DNA of 64,000 nucleotides from Lota lota (Eukaryota > Chordata > Actinopteri > Gadiformes > Lotidae), in assembly GCA_026745465.1 (NCBI GenBank), contig JACYXH010000826.1:2733292-2797291 (forward strand), given 5' to 3'. A model generated the notes under the pieces. That model was given only the letters and a program-made list of their open reading frames with translations. It had not been told where the DNA came from and searched no databases. Both the position numbers and the translations under genes were made by a program. Of this stretch, positions 11,940 through 23,935 are shown one piece after another; the first letter of the stretch is position 1; each line of letters begins with the position of its first letter.

Positions 11940-12640
11940 AATGATGATGATGATAATAATAATAATGATATTAATAATACAAATAACAACAATGATATTA
12001 ATATTAATAATTATAATTATACAAATATGGAAGAATTTTAATTTAGATACATTTTCTATTTTATTTTGTTATTTCTCATGCATAAGCATTTTTTTATTTT
12101 CTAGTTTGCTGTTTCTTTTACACACTTCTTATATTATCAGGCTGTAATATTAGGCTACTTTTAGTTATTGTAATAGTTTCATATTTAACATTATGAAAAG
12201 CTGATATGACTGCTTTTGCGAATTGCACTTCTTTTTCAGTTTCAAGACAATAGTAATGTAAACATGGTAATGAAAAATGTTTCTATAAAAAATTTGTTAG
12301 GATAGTCCTACATGTAGCCTACTAGGCCTATATTCAAAATAATATAGTTTGTAATGTACATGTTTTTCGTAATTGAACACTGGATTTTAGACAGTGTGTT
12401 TAGACTGACACGCTTTCCATGTTGGTTTTTTCCGTTTCATTAGAAATAGTCCGTTTTCTGTATTTTATAATGAAACCTTCCCTAACAAAAACGACGCTTT
12501 TCTCACCTTCCTCGTTTTCATCTCGATCGGGAGAAAAAAAAACTTCAGAGTGTGTTTAGATATTTTTTTTTAATGTTCCTTAAAGTGTTGTCATCTGGAA
12601 AGCAATTTCGTATGACCAAAGTGCAGCTAGTTAGCTCGGT
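11940..12640. other. AT-rich non-coding stretch
   Basis: AT-rich unique sequence after the ATA tract, with TAGGCCTA at 12323-12330. No coding signal. Confidence 0.5.
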
Positions 12641-12726
12641 CAATAATCTACCGAGCAAGCTCTCCTATATCGATAACAAGATAGGAGACTCACACTGAGT
12701 TGGAATCCGGGGGCCCTTCCTCTGGT

Positions 12727-12749
12727 CCCCCCCCCCCCCCCCCCCCCCC
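12727..12749 (+). repeat. Poly(C) tract of 23
   Basis: A pure C run followed within 6 bases by a T run (12756-12767). Confidence 0.95.
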
Positions 12750-13141
12750 GAATGTTTTTTTTTTTTGCCCCGGCTATAGGGCCCCTACTTCCCGCCACTG
12801 CCTCGTTTTGCGATATGACAGCAGAGAGTAAATAAGGTGATTGATCGCAGACGGGAAAGTGGTTCCACCTGTCGCCCTCTCCCCTGTAGCACAAGTCCTC
12901 CGGGAAACAAGAGCGGAACGCTTGCACTCAGGTGGAAGACAGCTTAACCAAGTTTACTTTTCTTTTCTTTTTCTTTCGTTAGGTTCGTTTGCAACGTCCC
13001 TCTTTTCAGATGATGAATGGCCGAGTAAAATGCAGTACTTCAAACCATATAGAGATACAAATAGTTATAGCCTAAAGAGACTGACGTTTTACAATTGTCT
13101 TATCTATTTTAATTTTTTTAATTTTGTTTTGCGTCTTTTAG

Positions 13142-13276
13142 TGATCACTAGTGCGGCCCCCAGCTTCCCGCTCCGTACGGCGCAGCGCAGCGCGGAGACA
13201 TCCAACACAACCCGAGAATTGGCGTCTGGGCTCGGCCTCAGGTGCATCTCTGGGGCGGTCCGACGCGGAGGTCCAG
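13142..13276 (+). other. Candidate non-coding internal exon
   Basis: A good acceptor (GTTTTGCGTCTTTTAG ending at 13141) and a donor (GTCCAG|GTAGGC, 13276/13277) bound 135 bases that are CpG-rich (CGGCGCAGCGCAGCGCGGAG), in contrast to the AT-rich flanks. No known peptide is encoded, so a 5'-UTR exon is the likeliest reading. It could instead be a CpG-rich regulatory element. Confidence 0.3.
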
Positions 13277-14030
13277 GTAGGCCAACCTAATCCGTGTCTC
13301 AGTTTGCTTCTGTAAGCATTGCTTTTGAAAAAGAGAACCAAAACGTAATTTCATGCATTCATTAACTAAAGCGAAATGAGCCTCTTCCCAGTGAGGAGAT
13401 CGATAGTAGGCCTATTGGATTTATATTTCCAATTTAATTTGAGCCAATTTTTTTCAAAACGTGTTGTGGGTTCAATAGCAAAAATATATGAAAAGTCCCC
13501 TTGTACCACATTTTATTGGCTGATATTTTGACCAACATTTTCTTTGTTTATTATGACTCTTCCATTATTGTCTCTGTACCGCTATAACATTTACCATACA
13601 CACAAGTAATACTCTCATAGAGTAATTAACTATTGTTAACTTTATATTCATGATATATCATTTTAACACTGAGGTCATATATTGACCAAAGTAAACGAGT
13701 ATGGGGACATATTTCTATTGGCTAATGCAACACACCTAAATTAACATACACAATACATGCAATTAACAGTCAAAAATATAAAATATGTAATTTTAAGTTT
13801 ATAAATATAAAACACAACAATATATATGTAGAAGCCTATAGTAACTATAACTTTAGTCATTAGTTATACAATCATAAAATCCACTAAACCATAAACCAAA
13901 TAAATAAAAAGTCAATACCTGCATCAACAAAAACATCTATATCTGGTTAATTACATAGGCAATACCATGTAATCCCGATTGAATCTTTATCTTGTGTCCC
14001 ATAGAGGAGCTTCTTCATTCACACTCCAGG
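13277..14030. other. AT-rich non-coding stretch
   Basis: Strongly AT-rich sequence with no open coding structure. TAGGCCTA lies at 13407-13414. Confidence 0.5.
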
Positions 14031-14031
14031 A

Positions 14032-14033
<2 letters not shown>

Positions 14034-14074
<41 letters not shown>
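14034..14074 (+). repeat. (GA)n microsatellite
   Basis: Pure GA dinucleotides, about 40 bp. Confidence 0.95.
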
Positions 14075-14078
<4 letters not shown>

Positions 14079-14310
14079 TCTGCATAAAACACTATCAACA
14101 GAAAAACAGCTCTAGCCCTCTCATTTTGAGAGTTTTTCAAGCTTGTTGAATCAAACACCCACTTGATATAGAGGTAACTGTAGTTTGATTCCATACTTCA
14201 AGACCGTCAATTTACACTTCTCAATTCTGGATAAGGGCCAATGGATGGAGTACTGCATAGTCCATCCCACCTTCACCTGTCCTCCCTCCAGCCACCCTCT
14301 TCTGTCCTAG

Positions 14311-14315
14311 CCCCC

Positions 14316-14346
<31 letters not shown>
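14311..14346 (-). repeat. Poly(C)-(AC)n compound tract
   Basis: Twenty-two C followed by ACACAC; read on the minus strand it is (GT)n running into Gn, the same junction seen elsewhere in the window on the plus strand. Confidence 0.95.
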
Positions 14347-14347
<1 letters not shown>

Positions 14348-14613
14348 GCCTCCCTCCCGTGTCGTTTTCTGACCGCCACACCTGGTAACTACAAACTTGT
14401 ACACAATAACAACAGGCGCGTGTCTCCATCTATCTCTCTATCTGGCCTGTCAGCAGTGCAGCGCGCGGCAGTGGCTGAGAGGCTGGCAGGCGGGAAAGGT
14501 CAGTTAATCGATGGGCGCACAATTTGACAAATCCCAGTGACTCTTATCATCCTCACGGCCGTTTAGGGGCCGGGAGGGAGAGGCCCAGCCGAGATAAATG
14601 CTTAATCCTGAGC

Positions 14614-14671
<58 letters not shown>

Positions 14672-15070
14672 TGCAAGGGTGGGACAGAGATGGAAAGAGA
14701 TGGGGGGAAGAAAGAGGGAGTGAGAGAGGTAGACAGAGGGAGAGAGAGAAATGGAGGGAGGCAGGGAGGGAGGGAGGGAGGGAAGAGAGAGAGGGGGAGC
14801 CAGAGAGTTAAATATAAGTAAGGGTGATGTAGAGAGGATGAGGAAGTAAGGGGAGACTGAGAGGAGAATATGGAGAAAAACAATATAGAGAGAGAGAGCA
14901 GGAAGGAGAGAGCAAGGGAAGCAGTGTGGCCGCGGGACTTCTGTTAAACAAACATACGTTCAAGTGCTGAAAGAGAGAGAGATAGGGGATGAGAGATACA
15001 GAGGGGTTGGTGAGGGTTAAGAGAGTTACAGGAAGTGCATGAGGAAGATGAGGAAGATGAGGAAGAACAA
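14614..15070 (+). repeat. (GA)n(GACA)n array and purine-rich block
   Basis: (GA)n at 14614-14639 passes directly into (GACA)n to 14671. It is followed by about 400 bases of mostly A/G with GGGA and GAGA runs. Confidence 0.92.
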
Positions 15071-15253
15071 GGCTGTCAGTGTTTGCCAAACATAAACCTT
15101 TGTATTCCCATCGCAGCCCAGCTTCACTATTGACACCTACATGGTCTTTCACTGGTCAGCTGACCAGACTTCAGGCATACTGGCATTGTGCCCAGTGCAT
15201 TTGGAGGGACACATTCACATGTATTCATGCAGTCACACATACAGCCAGAGAAA

Positions 15254-15375
15254 AGTCTAGATGGTCTAGGGAAGGATAGTGTTTGGGGAAAAGTTCTGGG
15301 TTCAACCCCAATGTCCACAGCCTACTTGTAGGCATTCATGAGTAAAATGCCCCTACATGCACCTTCACACACTTT
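15254..15375 (+). mobile_element. Degenerate tRNA-derived SINE copy 1
   Basis: A B-box-like GGTTCAACC at 15299 is followed by GCCTACTTGTAGGCATTCATGA and GTAAAATGCCCC. The same order (B box, CTGTAGGC...TTGAG, AGATGC) is seen at 44740-44890, which identifies a shared tRNA-derived SINE family. The A box is eroded. Confidence 0.55.
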
Positions 15376-15379
15376 AAGT

Positions 15380-16041
15380 AAGGTAAATAGATATAGAATT
15401 TTTTTTAATAGAAGGACAAAGTAGTAAACAGCAAATGGAAATACCGCTGGAAAACAAAGTGTGTGTGTGTGTGAGTGGTTGAATTACCCTGTGCCATGTT
15501 GGCCCTCAGCAGTACGCAAGCAACAGGAAAATGAGCTTTCGTCCCCTGGGCTGAACTCTCTCCCTGCACTCCCAGGGCCGCTGCGGTGTGTGGAAGGGGC
15601 ACAGAGTCCCCTGCCCTTGTATCCCTGACACTACTTAACGCCACTAGTTGGTTTGATATTGAATTGTAATTGTACCTGTATGTGTGGTTTGAATCCTATT
15701 AAAAGCCCATCAATTGTAATGACCTGAAGGACACAGCACTGTCAGCTGGTCTCAATGATAGAAGTAGGATTTGCATGTTTCTCCATGCCTCTGTGTTGGT
15801 GTGTGTGTGTATGTCTGTGTACATGTGTGTACTCTCTTGGTTGTGGCAGTGTCGCTTGGGCAATCACACAGACAGATGCTCATGTCCTTTCTTCCATCTC
15901 AATATAAGCTCAGTGTAATTCAATTGAGATTAGCTGCACTGGCATGAGAGCAGATCCCTAGTATTGCCAAAGCACTTAGAAGGCAATAACAGGACCACAT
16001 TGATGTGGGCTAACACATGCACTCTCCCTCCCAACTGGCAG

Positions 16042-16088
<47 letters not shown>

Positions 16089-16730
16089 GAAGTAAAACAT
16101 ATCGAGTATAAAAAACAACAGGCTGAATATCATTACTATTGGCGAAACAAAATAAATCTATATTAAAATATTAAACAAAGAAGGGCTGTTAACAGCGGAG
16201 TGAACAGACTCGGTTACCGCAGACTTATGACCAGAATGATCGTAAAAGAGGAATATGACAAGACAAAATGGCTGCTCGCAGAATAACGGCTGTGTCATTG
16301 GTGAGCCAGTGGAGGGAATTCATACAACAAACTGCTAAAATACAAGAATATTTATGTGTAGTCAATTTGACTCATTTAGTAACCATCCACTCTCCCTCAT
16401 ACATACTTCATAAAGAAACGGTAGAGGTCATCTTCTGTTTTATATGGGGATAGAGGAGAAGGTCAATTTTTTTATTACAAAGATCCATATTTAAATTCTA
16501 GCTGCATTTTCTAACAACAGATTCTCTAGTGAATCTGTTTATCAAAATAGGAAGGACATTTTTTAGTGCAGAAAAATATAGTGGTGCTGTTTACAAATAA
16601 CAAGGTGCTTCAATTATATTGACAAATACAGACATGATACCTATTTATCTGTTTTAAATATGTCTTAGCCTTGATGGAAAGAAAACTATAACAGAAATAA
16701 AACAAAGATAGTCTGTACTCAGTTTCTTTC
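15380..16730. other. Non-coding stretch
   Basis: Unique sequence with a (GA)n tract at 16041-16088. No gene signature; the 61-residue ORF at 16268 looks random. Confidence 0.45.
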
Positions 16731-17026
16731 TTTTTATTTTCTTGTTTGGCAGAGACGTTTTGGCTGGTTAGCCTTCCTCAGCGTTTCGTTTGTTTAAGAA
16801 AGAGATGATAAAATCGTCATAAAACTCAACACAAAATGGCAGCGATGCAAGAAGCAAGGAAATGGCAGAGAAAGGATTTCAGTGGCTGTTGTCTAGTCCA
16901 GCAAGAGGAATTATTTTTAAGACCACAGGTCTCCAGTGAAGAAATGAATAGCAACACAAAGTTCAAACTCTGCCTTCCAACTTGGACACAAACAACCATT
17001 GGATATGTTGGGCCAATCACAGACAT

Positions 17027-17027
<1 letters not shown>

Positions 17028-17090
<63 letters not shown>

Positions 17091-17094
17091 GGGC
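17028..17094 (+). repeat. (TG)n-Gn compound tract
   Basis: About 46 bases of TG run without a break into about 20 G. Confidence 0.97.
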
Positions 17095-17099
17095 TCAAA

Positions 17100-17620
17100 G
17101 TAGTTAGCGCTCACAGCATTGTTTTGTTGCTCTTGTAACAGATTTTTATTTGTAATTGTAGTATGTTGAATCTCTGAGTGTTGAGTTTCTTTGCGGAGAC
17201 AAACAGAATGTGCTTCCCTCAATTTCAGGCGCTTCATGAAACCATGTAGAGAGGATCACACGGGACCTCATTTGTCTCCCCATTCTATCATTAACATCTA
17301 TGTCTTTATGTAAATGAATCCAAACTACACATCCCTGTACCATGACCACATACCACCGGAGAGAGAGGTCTTAATTCCCCCCAGTAATGTTGTACATTAA
17401 CTCATGGCTAAAAAGGGTTTTGAACCGAAGTGTATTACATGCATGGTTTGTGCCACATCCATTCGAAGCCCAACGCCTCTAACAGTGTTTCCAATACAAG
17501 CTTATTGGTATCAATTGGTATTGAATAACTATTTTACATTTATCACTGTTGTTTATTGGTTGTTTTGGGGTTTTGATTGGTGATTAATTACTGATGATTT
17601 CTATGCCTGTATATAAGTGG
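17100..17620. other. Non-coding stretch
   Basis: Unique sequence, no coding or repeat structure recognised. Confidence 0.45.
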
Positions 17621-17629
17621 ATTTTTTTT

Positions 17630-17960
17630 TAATCGACAAGAGAGATGGGAGAGAAAGGAGAAGACACAGAGGGACAAAGAGACAGAGAAGGAGAGGGCGG
17701 TAAAAAGAGTGGGCACTGGAGTGGGAAAGAGAGGGAGTGAGGTGAGGGGAGACAAGGAAAAATGAAAGTGAAGAAGAGCGACATTTGAGAAAGGAAGAGA
17801 CAGAGCTTTACTCGAGGAGAGATTAAGTCGACCTGTCCCCCCTACAGTCATTAATCCGATTTAAGAGCAATTAAGGTGAGACTGATTCCTTCCCGCAGAG
17901 AAATAAAACAGAGTGAGAAAGAGAGAGAGTTAGAGAGAGAAAGAGAGAGTGCCAACTGCC
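17630..17960 (+). repeat. Purine-rich block
   Basis: Mostly A/G sequence with GAGA runs at 17636-17815 and 17905-17950, broken by a complex part around 17820-17900. Confidence 0.8.
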
Positions 17961-18022
17961 AATATATACAAACAGAAGAAAAAAAACACTGTAGTGTCAG
18001 AGTAGAGTAATATTATACTTCT

Positions 18023-18392
18023 GGGTATACAGACAGACAGACAGACACATACATACAAGATAGACCTATAGATAGATAAATGGATGGATGGATAGATGGA
18101 TGGATGAATTGATAATAAGGATAGATAGATAGATATATCAATATATAGATACATACAGACACATACATACAAGATAGACATACAGACAGACAGGTAGATG
18201 GATGCATACATGATGGATATATTATGTATAGGTAAATAGACAGGTAGATTGATAGAGGTAGTTGGATATAGATACACAGATAGATAGATAGATAGATCAA
18301 TAAATAGGTATAGATAGATAGAAATAAGATAGTTGATAGATAGATGGAGAAATATATCGTAGATAGATGGAGAAATATATATAGTTGGATAT

Positions 18393-18429
<37 letters not shown>

Positions 18430-18437
18430 TAGATAAG
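18023..18437 (+). repeat. GATA/GACA tetranucleotide array
   Basis: Over 400 bases of GATA, GACA, GGAT and ATACA words. Pure GACA runs occur at both ends (18029-18045 and 18402-18428). The ORFs on the opposite strand are Ile/Tyr/Leu/Ser artefacts of the repeat. Confidence 0.95.
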
Positions 18438-18474
18438 TATGTTCTGATCTCCCCAATACTTCTCGCCCGGTGTC

Positions 18475-18712
18475 ATGTTGTCTCCAGAGGTGTGTTGTTA
18501 TGTCCAGATGATGGTTGTTGTGTCCAGAGGTGTGTTGTTGTCTCTAAAAGTGTGTTATGTCCAGAGGTGTGTTGTTGTGTCCAGATGTTTGTTGCTGTGT
18601 CCAGAGGTGTGTTGTTGTGTCCAGAGGTGTTTTGTTGTGTCCAGATGTTTGTTGTTGTCTCTAGAGGTGTATTGTTGTCTCTAGAGGTGTGTTGTTCTTG
18701 TGTTCAGATATG
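18475..18712 (+). repeat. Minisatellite with 20-bp period
   Basis: Units such as TGTCCAGAGGTGTGTTGTTG recur, for example CCAG at 18601, 18621 and 18641. Two alternating unit types (GAGGTGTG and GATGTTTG) and a TCTCTA variant are interspersed. About 11-12 units. Confidence 0.92.
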
Positions 18713-18905
18713 TATCAGTGGCAGCCAGCCTGTCAGCAGGGGGTCTCTGCTTCGCCTTACCGCGCTCCGTGTCAACTGGTCAGATGGTGTTCCTGATAAC
18801 ACAATGCACAAAGCGGTACATAAATCAAACACACCCGTACGCTCTCTCCCGCCTGCTTCCATTAATCTCCCCGCCGATAGCGATAGCCGGCAGACTCTGC
18901 ATAGA
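18713..18905. promoter_or_regulatory. Candidate conserved non-coding element
   Basis: A complex CpG-containing island between a minisatellite and a GA tract, with CATAAATCAAACACACCC, CATTAATCTCCCCGCCG and GATAGCGATAGCCGG. Regulatory reading is by complexity only. Confidence 0.25.
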
Positions 18906-18908
18906 ACC

Positions 18909-18973
18909 GTGAGAGAGAGAGAGAGTGTGAGAGAGAGAGAGAGAGAGAAAAAGAGAGAGAGAGAGAGAGAGAG
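18909..18973 (+). repeat. (GA)n microsatellite
   Basis: Interrupted GA dinucleotides. Confidence 0.93.
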
Positions 18974-19014
18974 CATGAGCGTTAGAGTAAGAGAGGGTGT
19001 GGGGGGAGGTTGAG

Positions 19015-19260
19015 GTTGTGGTCTCCCTTGTTAAGTGGAAAAGTAATGAGGCAGCTGTCTAATAGAGAAACAACTGTAGCTGCTGCTGGGGCCCCTGCTC
19101 ACGAGAGTCCCCGGCTTCTCTTTTGTTTTATGTTGCGGCCGTCCACTTGACTGTGTCCGTAATCACACATAAGTGCAGAAACAGCAGCCTGCCATTATGC
19201 AGCCACTTAAAGAAGGCAAACGAAGGGAGGGATTGCACACACAGGTCATAGATGTTTGTG
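19015..19260. promoter_or_regulatory. Candidate conserved non-coding element
   Basis: Non-repetitive sequence with AAGTAATGAGGCAGCTGTC (an E-box CAGCTG), CGTAATCACACATAAG and CATTATGCAGCC. No coding signal. Confidence 0.25.
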
Positions 19261-19305
19261 GACGCAGGCCCGTGATTGTGTGATTTACTATTTATTTAAA
19301 AAAAA

Positions 19306-19381
19306 TTGGTGGGGGGGGGGGGGGGGGGGGGTCATCAAGCTGACATTCTCTGATCCTGATCCTGTGCATTTTTCTAGCTCC

Positions 19382-19421
<40 letters not shown>

Positions 19422-19789
19422 ATGGTATGTGTGCATGTGTTTGTGTATGTGTGTGTGCGCACGTATGTTATGTGTGTGTGTGTGCGTGTATGGTATGTGT
19501 GCATGCATTGTGTGTGTGTGTGTGTGTGCGTGTGTGCATACGTTTGTGTGTGTATGTGTGTGTATGTGTGCATGTGTTTGTGTGTGTGTGTGCTTGAGTG
19601 TGTGTATCCAGGCATGTGTGTGCATGAGTGCTTGTGTGTGTACCAACACTTACAGCGTAGTAGTCCTTCACTGTAGTCACAGCCTGAGAGACCATTTGGC
19701 TGCTGGTGACTGGTAGGGGAGGCTGGCTGGCTATCGACAGGGGGAGTGTGTATCTGTGTGTGAGTGTGTGTGTATGTGTGTGTGTGTAT

Positions 19790-19820
<31 letters not shown>

Positions 19821-19825
19821 GGGGG
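19306..19825 (+). repeat. G tract and TG-rich region, ending in (TG)n-Gn
   Basis: A G run at 19310-19331, TG/GTAT/GCAT-rich sequence at 19384-19645, and a second compound (TG)n-Gn tract at about 19747-19825. Confidence 0.95.
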
Positions 19826-19972
19826 CGTGTCTCCAGCCCCAGGTCCAGAAGCGATTGTGGCGTTTAATACACTGCAGCAGTGGTGGCTGGCCGCCCGCTC
19901 CCCGCATGCTACCGGAGCCGGGATCAATATGCACCGGGGTCTGACAGAGATAGACCATCTGATCCTCACTCT

Positions 19973-20870
19973 GATGGGGGGGGGGGCGGGGGGGGGGGCG
20001 GGAGAGAGACAGTAGAGGGAGACAAAGGTAGAGACAGAGAGGGGGAGAGAGAGATATAGAGTGGGTGGTGGAGAACCGACAGAGAGAGAGAGAGAGAGAG
20101 AGAGTTAGAGAGATAAGGGAGAAAGAAAGAGAGCTAGAGAGAGAGAGATGGGATGAGAGGGGGTCGAGGTAGAGGGGGGGGAGAGATAGAAGGGGAGAAG
20201 AGCAAGAGAAAGAGACCAAGAGAGAGGAAGCGAGAGAGAGGGGAAAATAAAGGGATTAAGAGTGAGAGGCAGAGCAAGGGAGAGAGAGAGAGGGCCAAAG
20301 ACAGACAGAGAGAGAGTGAGACATAGAGAGAGAGAGGAAGCGACAGAGCAAAGGAGAGTAAGCACTGCCTGAGGGAATAGCAAAGTGAATACAAGAACGA
20401 AAGGAGAGGAAAGAGGCTTGAAGAGGGAGATGGGGAGGCCTTAACAAGGGAGGAGAGAGGAGAGGAAATGATGAAGAGCAGGGTTTAGAAGAGGACGCTG
20501 AGGGTTGCGACGAGATGAATGGGAAAAGAGAGAGTGGTCAGTGGATGAAAGAGACATTCGTCTGGGTGTAAGGGATGGAGGAGGAGGGTGGGGCCTGGTG
20601 GGGGGGGGGGGGGCAGATTGGGAAGAACCAGAGGGTTAGACACTGAAAGGGAGGAAGATGGATACACCAAGGAGGAAATACAGATGAACAGAGGAGGGGA
20701 GGGGGGAAGACACAAGGAAAAGAGAGGAGTGGGAGATAGAGGGGGAAAACAGAGGAGGGAAGTGGGGGGGGACAGAGGAAGAGAGAGGGAGAGGAGAGGG
20801 GAGGGTGTGTGAGAGGAGGGGAGTGTGAGAGAGGAGGGTAGTGTGAGAGGGGGGGTAAAATTTCCATCAG
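19973..20870 (+). repeat. Long polypurine block (about 0.9 kb)
   Basis: Almost all A/G on the + strand, with GA, GGGA and G runs and only isolated pyrimidines. All apparent ORFs are Ser/Leu/Pro or Arg/Glu composition artefacts. Confidence 0.92.
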
Positions 20871-21065
20871 GTTTTCAATTGGGGCGGATCAATAGTGTAT
20901 TAGAGCTCACCTTGACCCCGTCTCCCCCCTCCTATCCCCCCCCCCCGCTTCCTCCTCTGGAGCTGGTGCGCAGGCCAAGCCTCTCTCCCTCACAGCGGGG
21001 GGGTGCAGAGAGGGAGAGATTACATTACGGACTCCCTCTTCTCAGACCAAAGTGGCAGAAAATGG
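20870..21065. promoter_or_regulatory. Candidate conserved non-coding element
   Basis: A short complex island (TTTTCAATTGGGGCGGATCA, AGAGCTCACCTTGACCCCGT) between purine blocks. Regulatory reading is speculative. Confidence 0.2.
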
Positions 21066-21269
21066 CACAATAAAAGCGCGAGCAAGAGAGAAGAGAAAAG
21101 AGAGGAAAACTAAGTAGAGGATGGGAAAGAAGAAAGAGGTAGAGAGGTAGAGAGAGAGGGAGAATGGGTTGTTGTGTTTGTGTAGATATTTCCATATGGA
21201 TGTGAAAACTGGTTGATGTTCGATTGAGTTGTGTGTGAGTAGTGTCAAAGTCAAACAGTGAAAAGCCCA

Positions 21270-21620
21270 AACAGACACACACACACAAACACACATAGTC
21301 ACACACACACACACACACACACACCGAACCATACACACACACCAAACCATACACACACACACACACACACACAGACACAGACACCAGTGCATTATATAAT
21401 TAAACACACACACACACACACCCAACCACAAAAACACATACACAAACACACACACTATACACAAAGACACAGACAGACGCACATACACACACACTATACA
21501 CACATACAAACACACACACACATCCACAAACACACACACACACACCAATACATTGCATAAACAGACACACACAAACACACACACGACCACACGCAGCAGG
21601 TTCACACACACACATCGACA
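21270..21620 (+). repeat. CA-rich microsatellite region
   Basis: Mixed CA/CAAA/CATA repeats with pure cores at 21299-21324, 21353-21374 and 21404-21420. Confidence 0.95.
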
Positions 21621-22025
21621 GTGCTGGCAGGGACACCCTCCATCACGGGAGGACAGCGAGACTTCAAGCCACACGAGGAGGCCAGAGGCAGGGCACAGGA
21701 GGGGGGTCGGGGGGGGGGGGGGGGGCGCAGCCATGGTGGGGATAGTTGGGGGGGGGGTTGGAGAGGTTGAATGAAAAAAATTGATCCGGGAATTTAGCAT
21801 TTAGACACAGTTTACAAAGCGATATGGAGGGGTGGCACAGGAGCAGAGGGGACCATGGAGGCAAGGGGGGGGGGGGGACACTTAACTTTACAATAGGTCA
21901 GCTCTCGCCTGACTCGCCTGACGATTGACTATCTCACACCCCCAACCCACCCGGCACCCAAGTGTGTGTGTTCCAACAAACAGACTTTCCAACGGAAAAT
22001 GTATTTTAGTGGGGTGCTTTTTTTT

Positions 22026-22046
22026 GGGGGGGGGGGGGGGGGGGGG
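22026..22046 (+). repeat. Poly(G) tract
   Basis: T8 followed by about 20 G. Smaller G runs lie at 21708-21726, 21747-21755 and 21866-21877. Confidence 0.93.
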
Positions 22047-22257
22047 AGGGTTGTTGTTGTTAAGTTTTTTTTCCCCCATTTGAGTGTGTGATTTAGCTGT
22101 TGAGACAGGAGCTTGTTTGTAAAAGCGAAGGAGCTGGAAGCAGCGGCACGCCCTCCTCTCTCTTCCTCGCGCTTCCTATTGCTCTTCCTATTGTCACTCG
22201 TCCACACTCCAGTGCACTCGCGTACGCCCGCGCGCTGCAAACAGCGTTTTGCAAATG

Positions 22258-22378
22258 TGTGCACACACGCACAGTCACACCAACACACTTGCATGCAAGC
22301 ACACACACACACACACACACACATGCGCAAGCAGTTGTGCACACACACTCACTCACACACAAACACGCACACGAGCAG

Positions 22379-22416
<38 letters not shown>

Positions 22417-22420
22417 ACTA
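22258..22420 (+). repeat. CA-rich microsatellite region
   Basis: CA repeats with pure cores at 22299-22323 and 22385-22413, flanked by CpG-rich sequence at 22200-22250. Confidence 0.95.
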
Positions 22421-22479
22421 ACACACAAACTGTCCCTCTCGCTGAGGGGGAGAAAAGGGAAGAAAAAAGAGGAGAGAAA

Positions 22480-22738
22480 AAAGGAATCGATCGCCGGGGA
22501 TAGCGGAGCGCGTCGGTGGATCGTATCTTGTCAAAATAATATATTACCCTCATCCCCCGGCTGATCGATGCGCTGGATTAGGGACGGAGGGCTCCAGTTC
22601 TCCCCACCTCTCTCCTCTCTCTCCCTCTCTTTCTCCCCAGCACCCGGTGCAGTTTAATATTTACCTCCGTGGAAGAGCGCCGGCGACGGCTCTCAGCCCT
22701 AATTGATTCGGACACGCGGGGCTCCGTGTTCAGGCTGC
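22480..22738. promoter_or_regulatory. Candidate CpG-rich non-coding element
   Basis: Complex sequence with CGATCGCCGGGGATAGCGG, TAATATATTACCCTCATC, AGTTTAATATTTACCTCCG and CCTAATTGATTCGGAC, split by a short CT run. This is a dense mix of CpG and TAAT words. Confidence 0.3.
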
Positions 22739-22739
22739 T

Positions 22740-23935
22740 GGGGGAGAGAGAGAGAGAGGGAGGGAGGGAGGGAGGGAGGGAGGGAGGGGGGGGGTAAAGA
22801 GAATAGAAAGAAATAGAGGAGAGTAAGAGAGATAATGCATTGGAAGAAAGAGAGGATGAAGGCAAGGGAGGAAGAAAAACTATTAAAGAAAGGACGGGCG
22901 GGAGGGAGAACTGAAGGAACGAAGGAAGAAAGATAGAAAAAAAGGATAGAATACAGTAAAATATTAAAGGAAAGGAGAGAGGAAGGAAATAATGAAGATG
23001 CAAAGGAAGAATGAAGACAGGAAGAAAGGGAGGAAGGAAGGAAGGAAAAAAGCAAAGAAGGAAGGAAACTATAGCAATGATACCCCAGAGGCCAAATTAT
23101 GAGAGAGAAATAGACCAGGATATGTGCCTTCCATTACAAAACAGACAGAATAATGGAGGGAATCAAAGGACAACAAACACATTTAACAACACAGTGAGAG
23201 ATCATAGCCAGAGATATATGGGTAAAGGTTGCAGCCACAGGAAGAGGAGACAGAGTGAAATAAAAGCAAAGGGCAAAAGTGAAAAGGCCAGGAGAAAGTT
23301 CTCTGCTTAATGGCTTTGACAGGTGGAGCATCCAGGGGTCAGAGAGGGAGAGTTGGAGCGCCAGATCAACGTTAAAGATGGAGCGGGGACTAAGAGGGAG
23401 GATAGAGGGAAATAGACTGAGAAAGAGGCGTACCGGGCGGGTGAGATAGAGACGGAGAGACCTGGGGGTCGAGAGGGAGGGATAGAGGGCGGGAGAGGAG
23501 AGAGAGAGGGATAAATGGAAGCAATAGGCAAGTGCGAGGGGAATTGGGAAGAACGAGGGAAGCGGGGATGGAAATGAAAGAATGTGTGAAAACAGCAGAG
23601 GGAGGGAGGGATGTTGGGGCAAAACGGGGGGGGGGGGAGAAATGGCGGGATAAGGAGCGAGGAGGGCAAATGAGAGGGATTAAGAGAGTGACATGAAGAT
23701 AGATGGAAACAAAGAAGTGAAACATGACGACTACGGCGTAGCACGGCAATAAAACAATGAAAGAGGAGGGGGGGGGGGAGACATATAGTGGGGGAGTGGA
23801 AAGGAAGCAGGCGCAGAGGTGACAGAATGATATCGGAGAGGATAGACGGAAAGCAGGAGTGATAGTGCCGGAGAGGAGGGGGAAAGGAGTAGGAGGGGAG
23901 GAGAAGAGAGGAGGGGAACATATTTTCCGTTGAAG
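22740..23935 (+). repeat. Long polypurine block (about 1.2 kb)
   Basis: Predominantly A/G sequence made of GGGA, GGAA and GAGA words, with an A/C/G-rich less pure middle (23080-23310). It can form triplex (H-DNA). The paired ORFs on both strands are artefacts. Confidence 0.88.

Noticed and set aside
13142..13276. Coding exon encoding an Ala/Arg-rich peptide
   Set aside because: No known peptide, and the ETS start codon lies further downstream with a good context. A non-coding exon is more likely.
18013..18456. 147-residue Ile/Tyr/Ser ORF on the minus strand
   Set aside because: Translation of the GATA/GACA array; no protein features.
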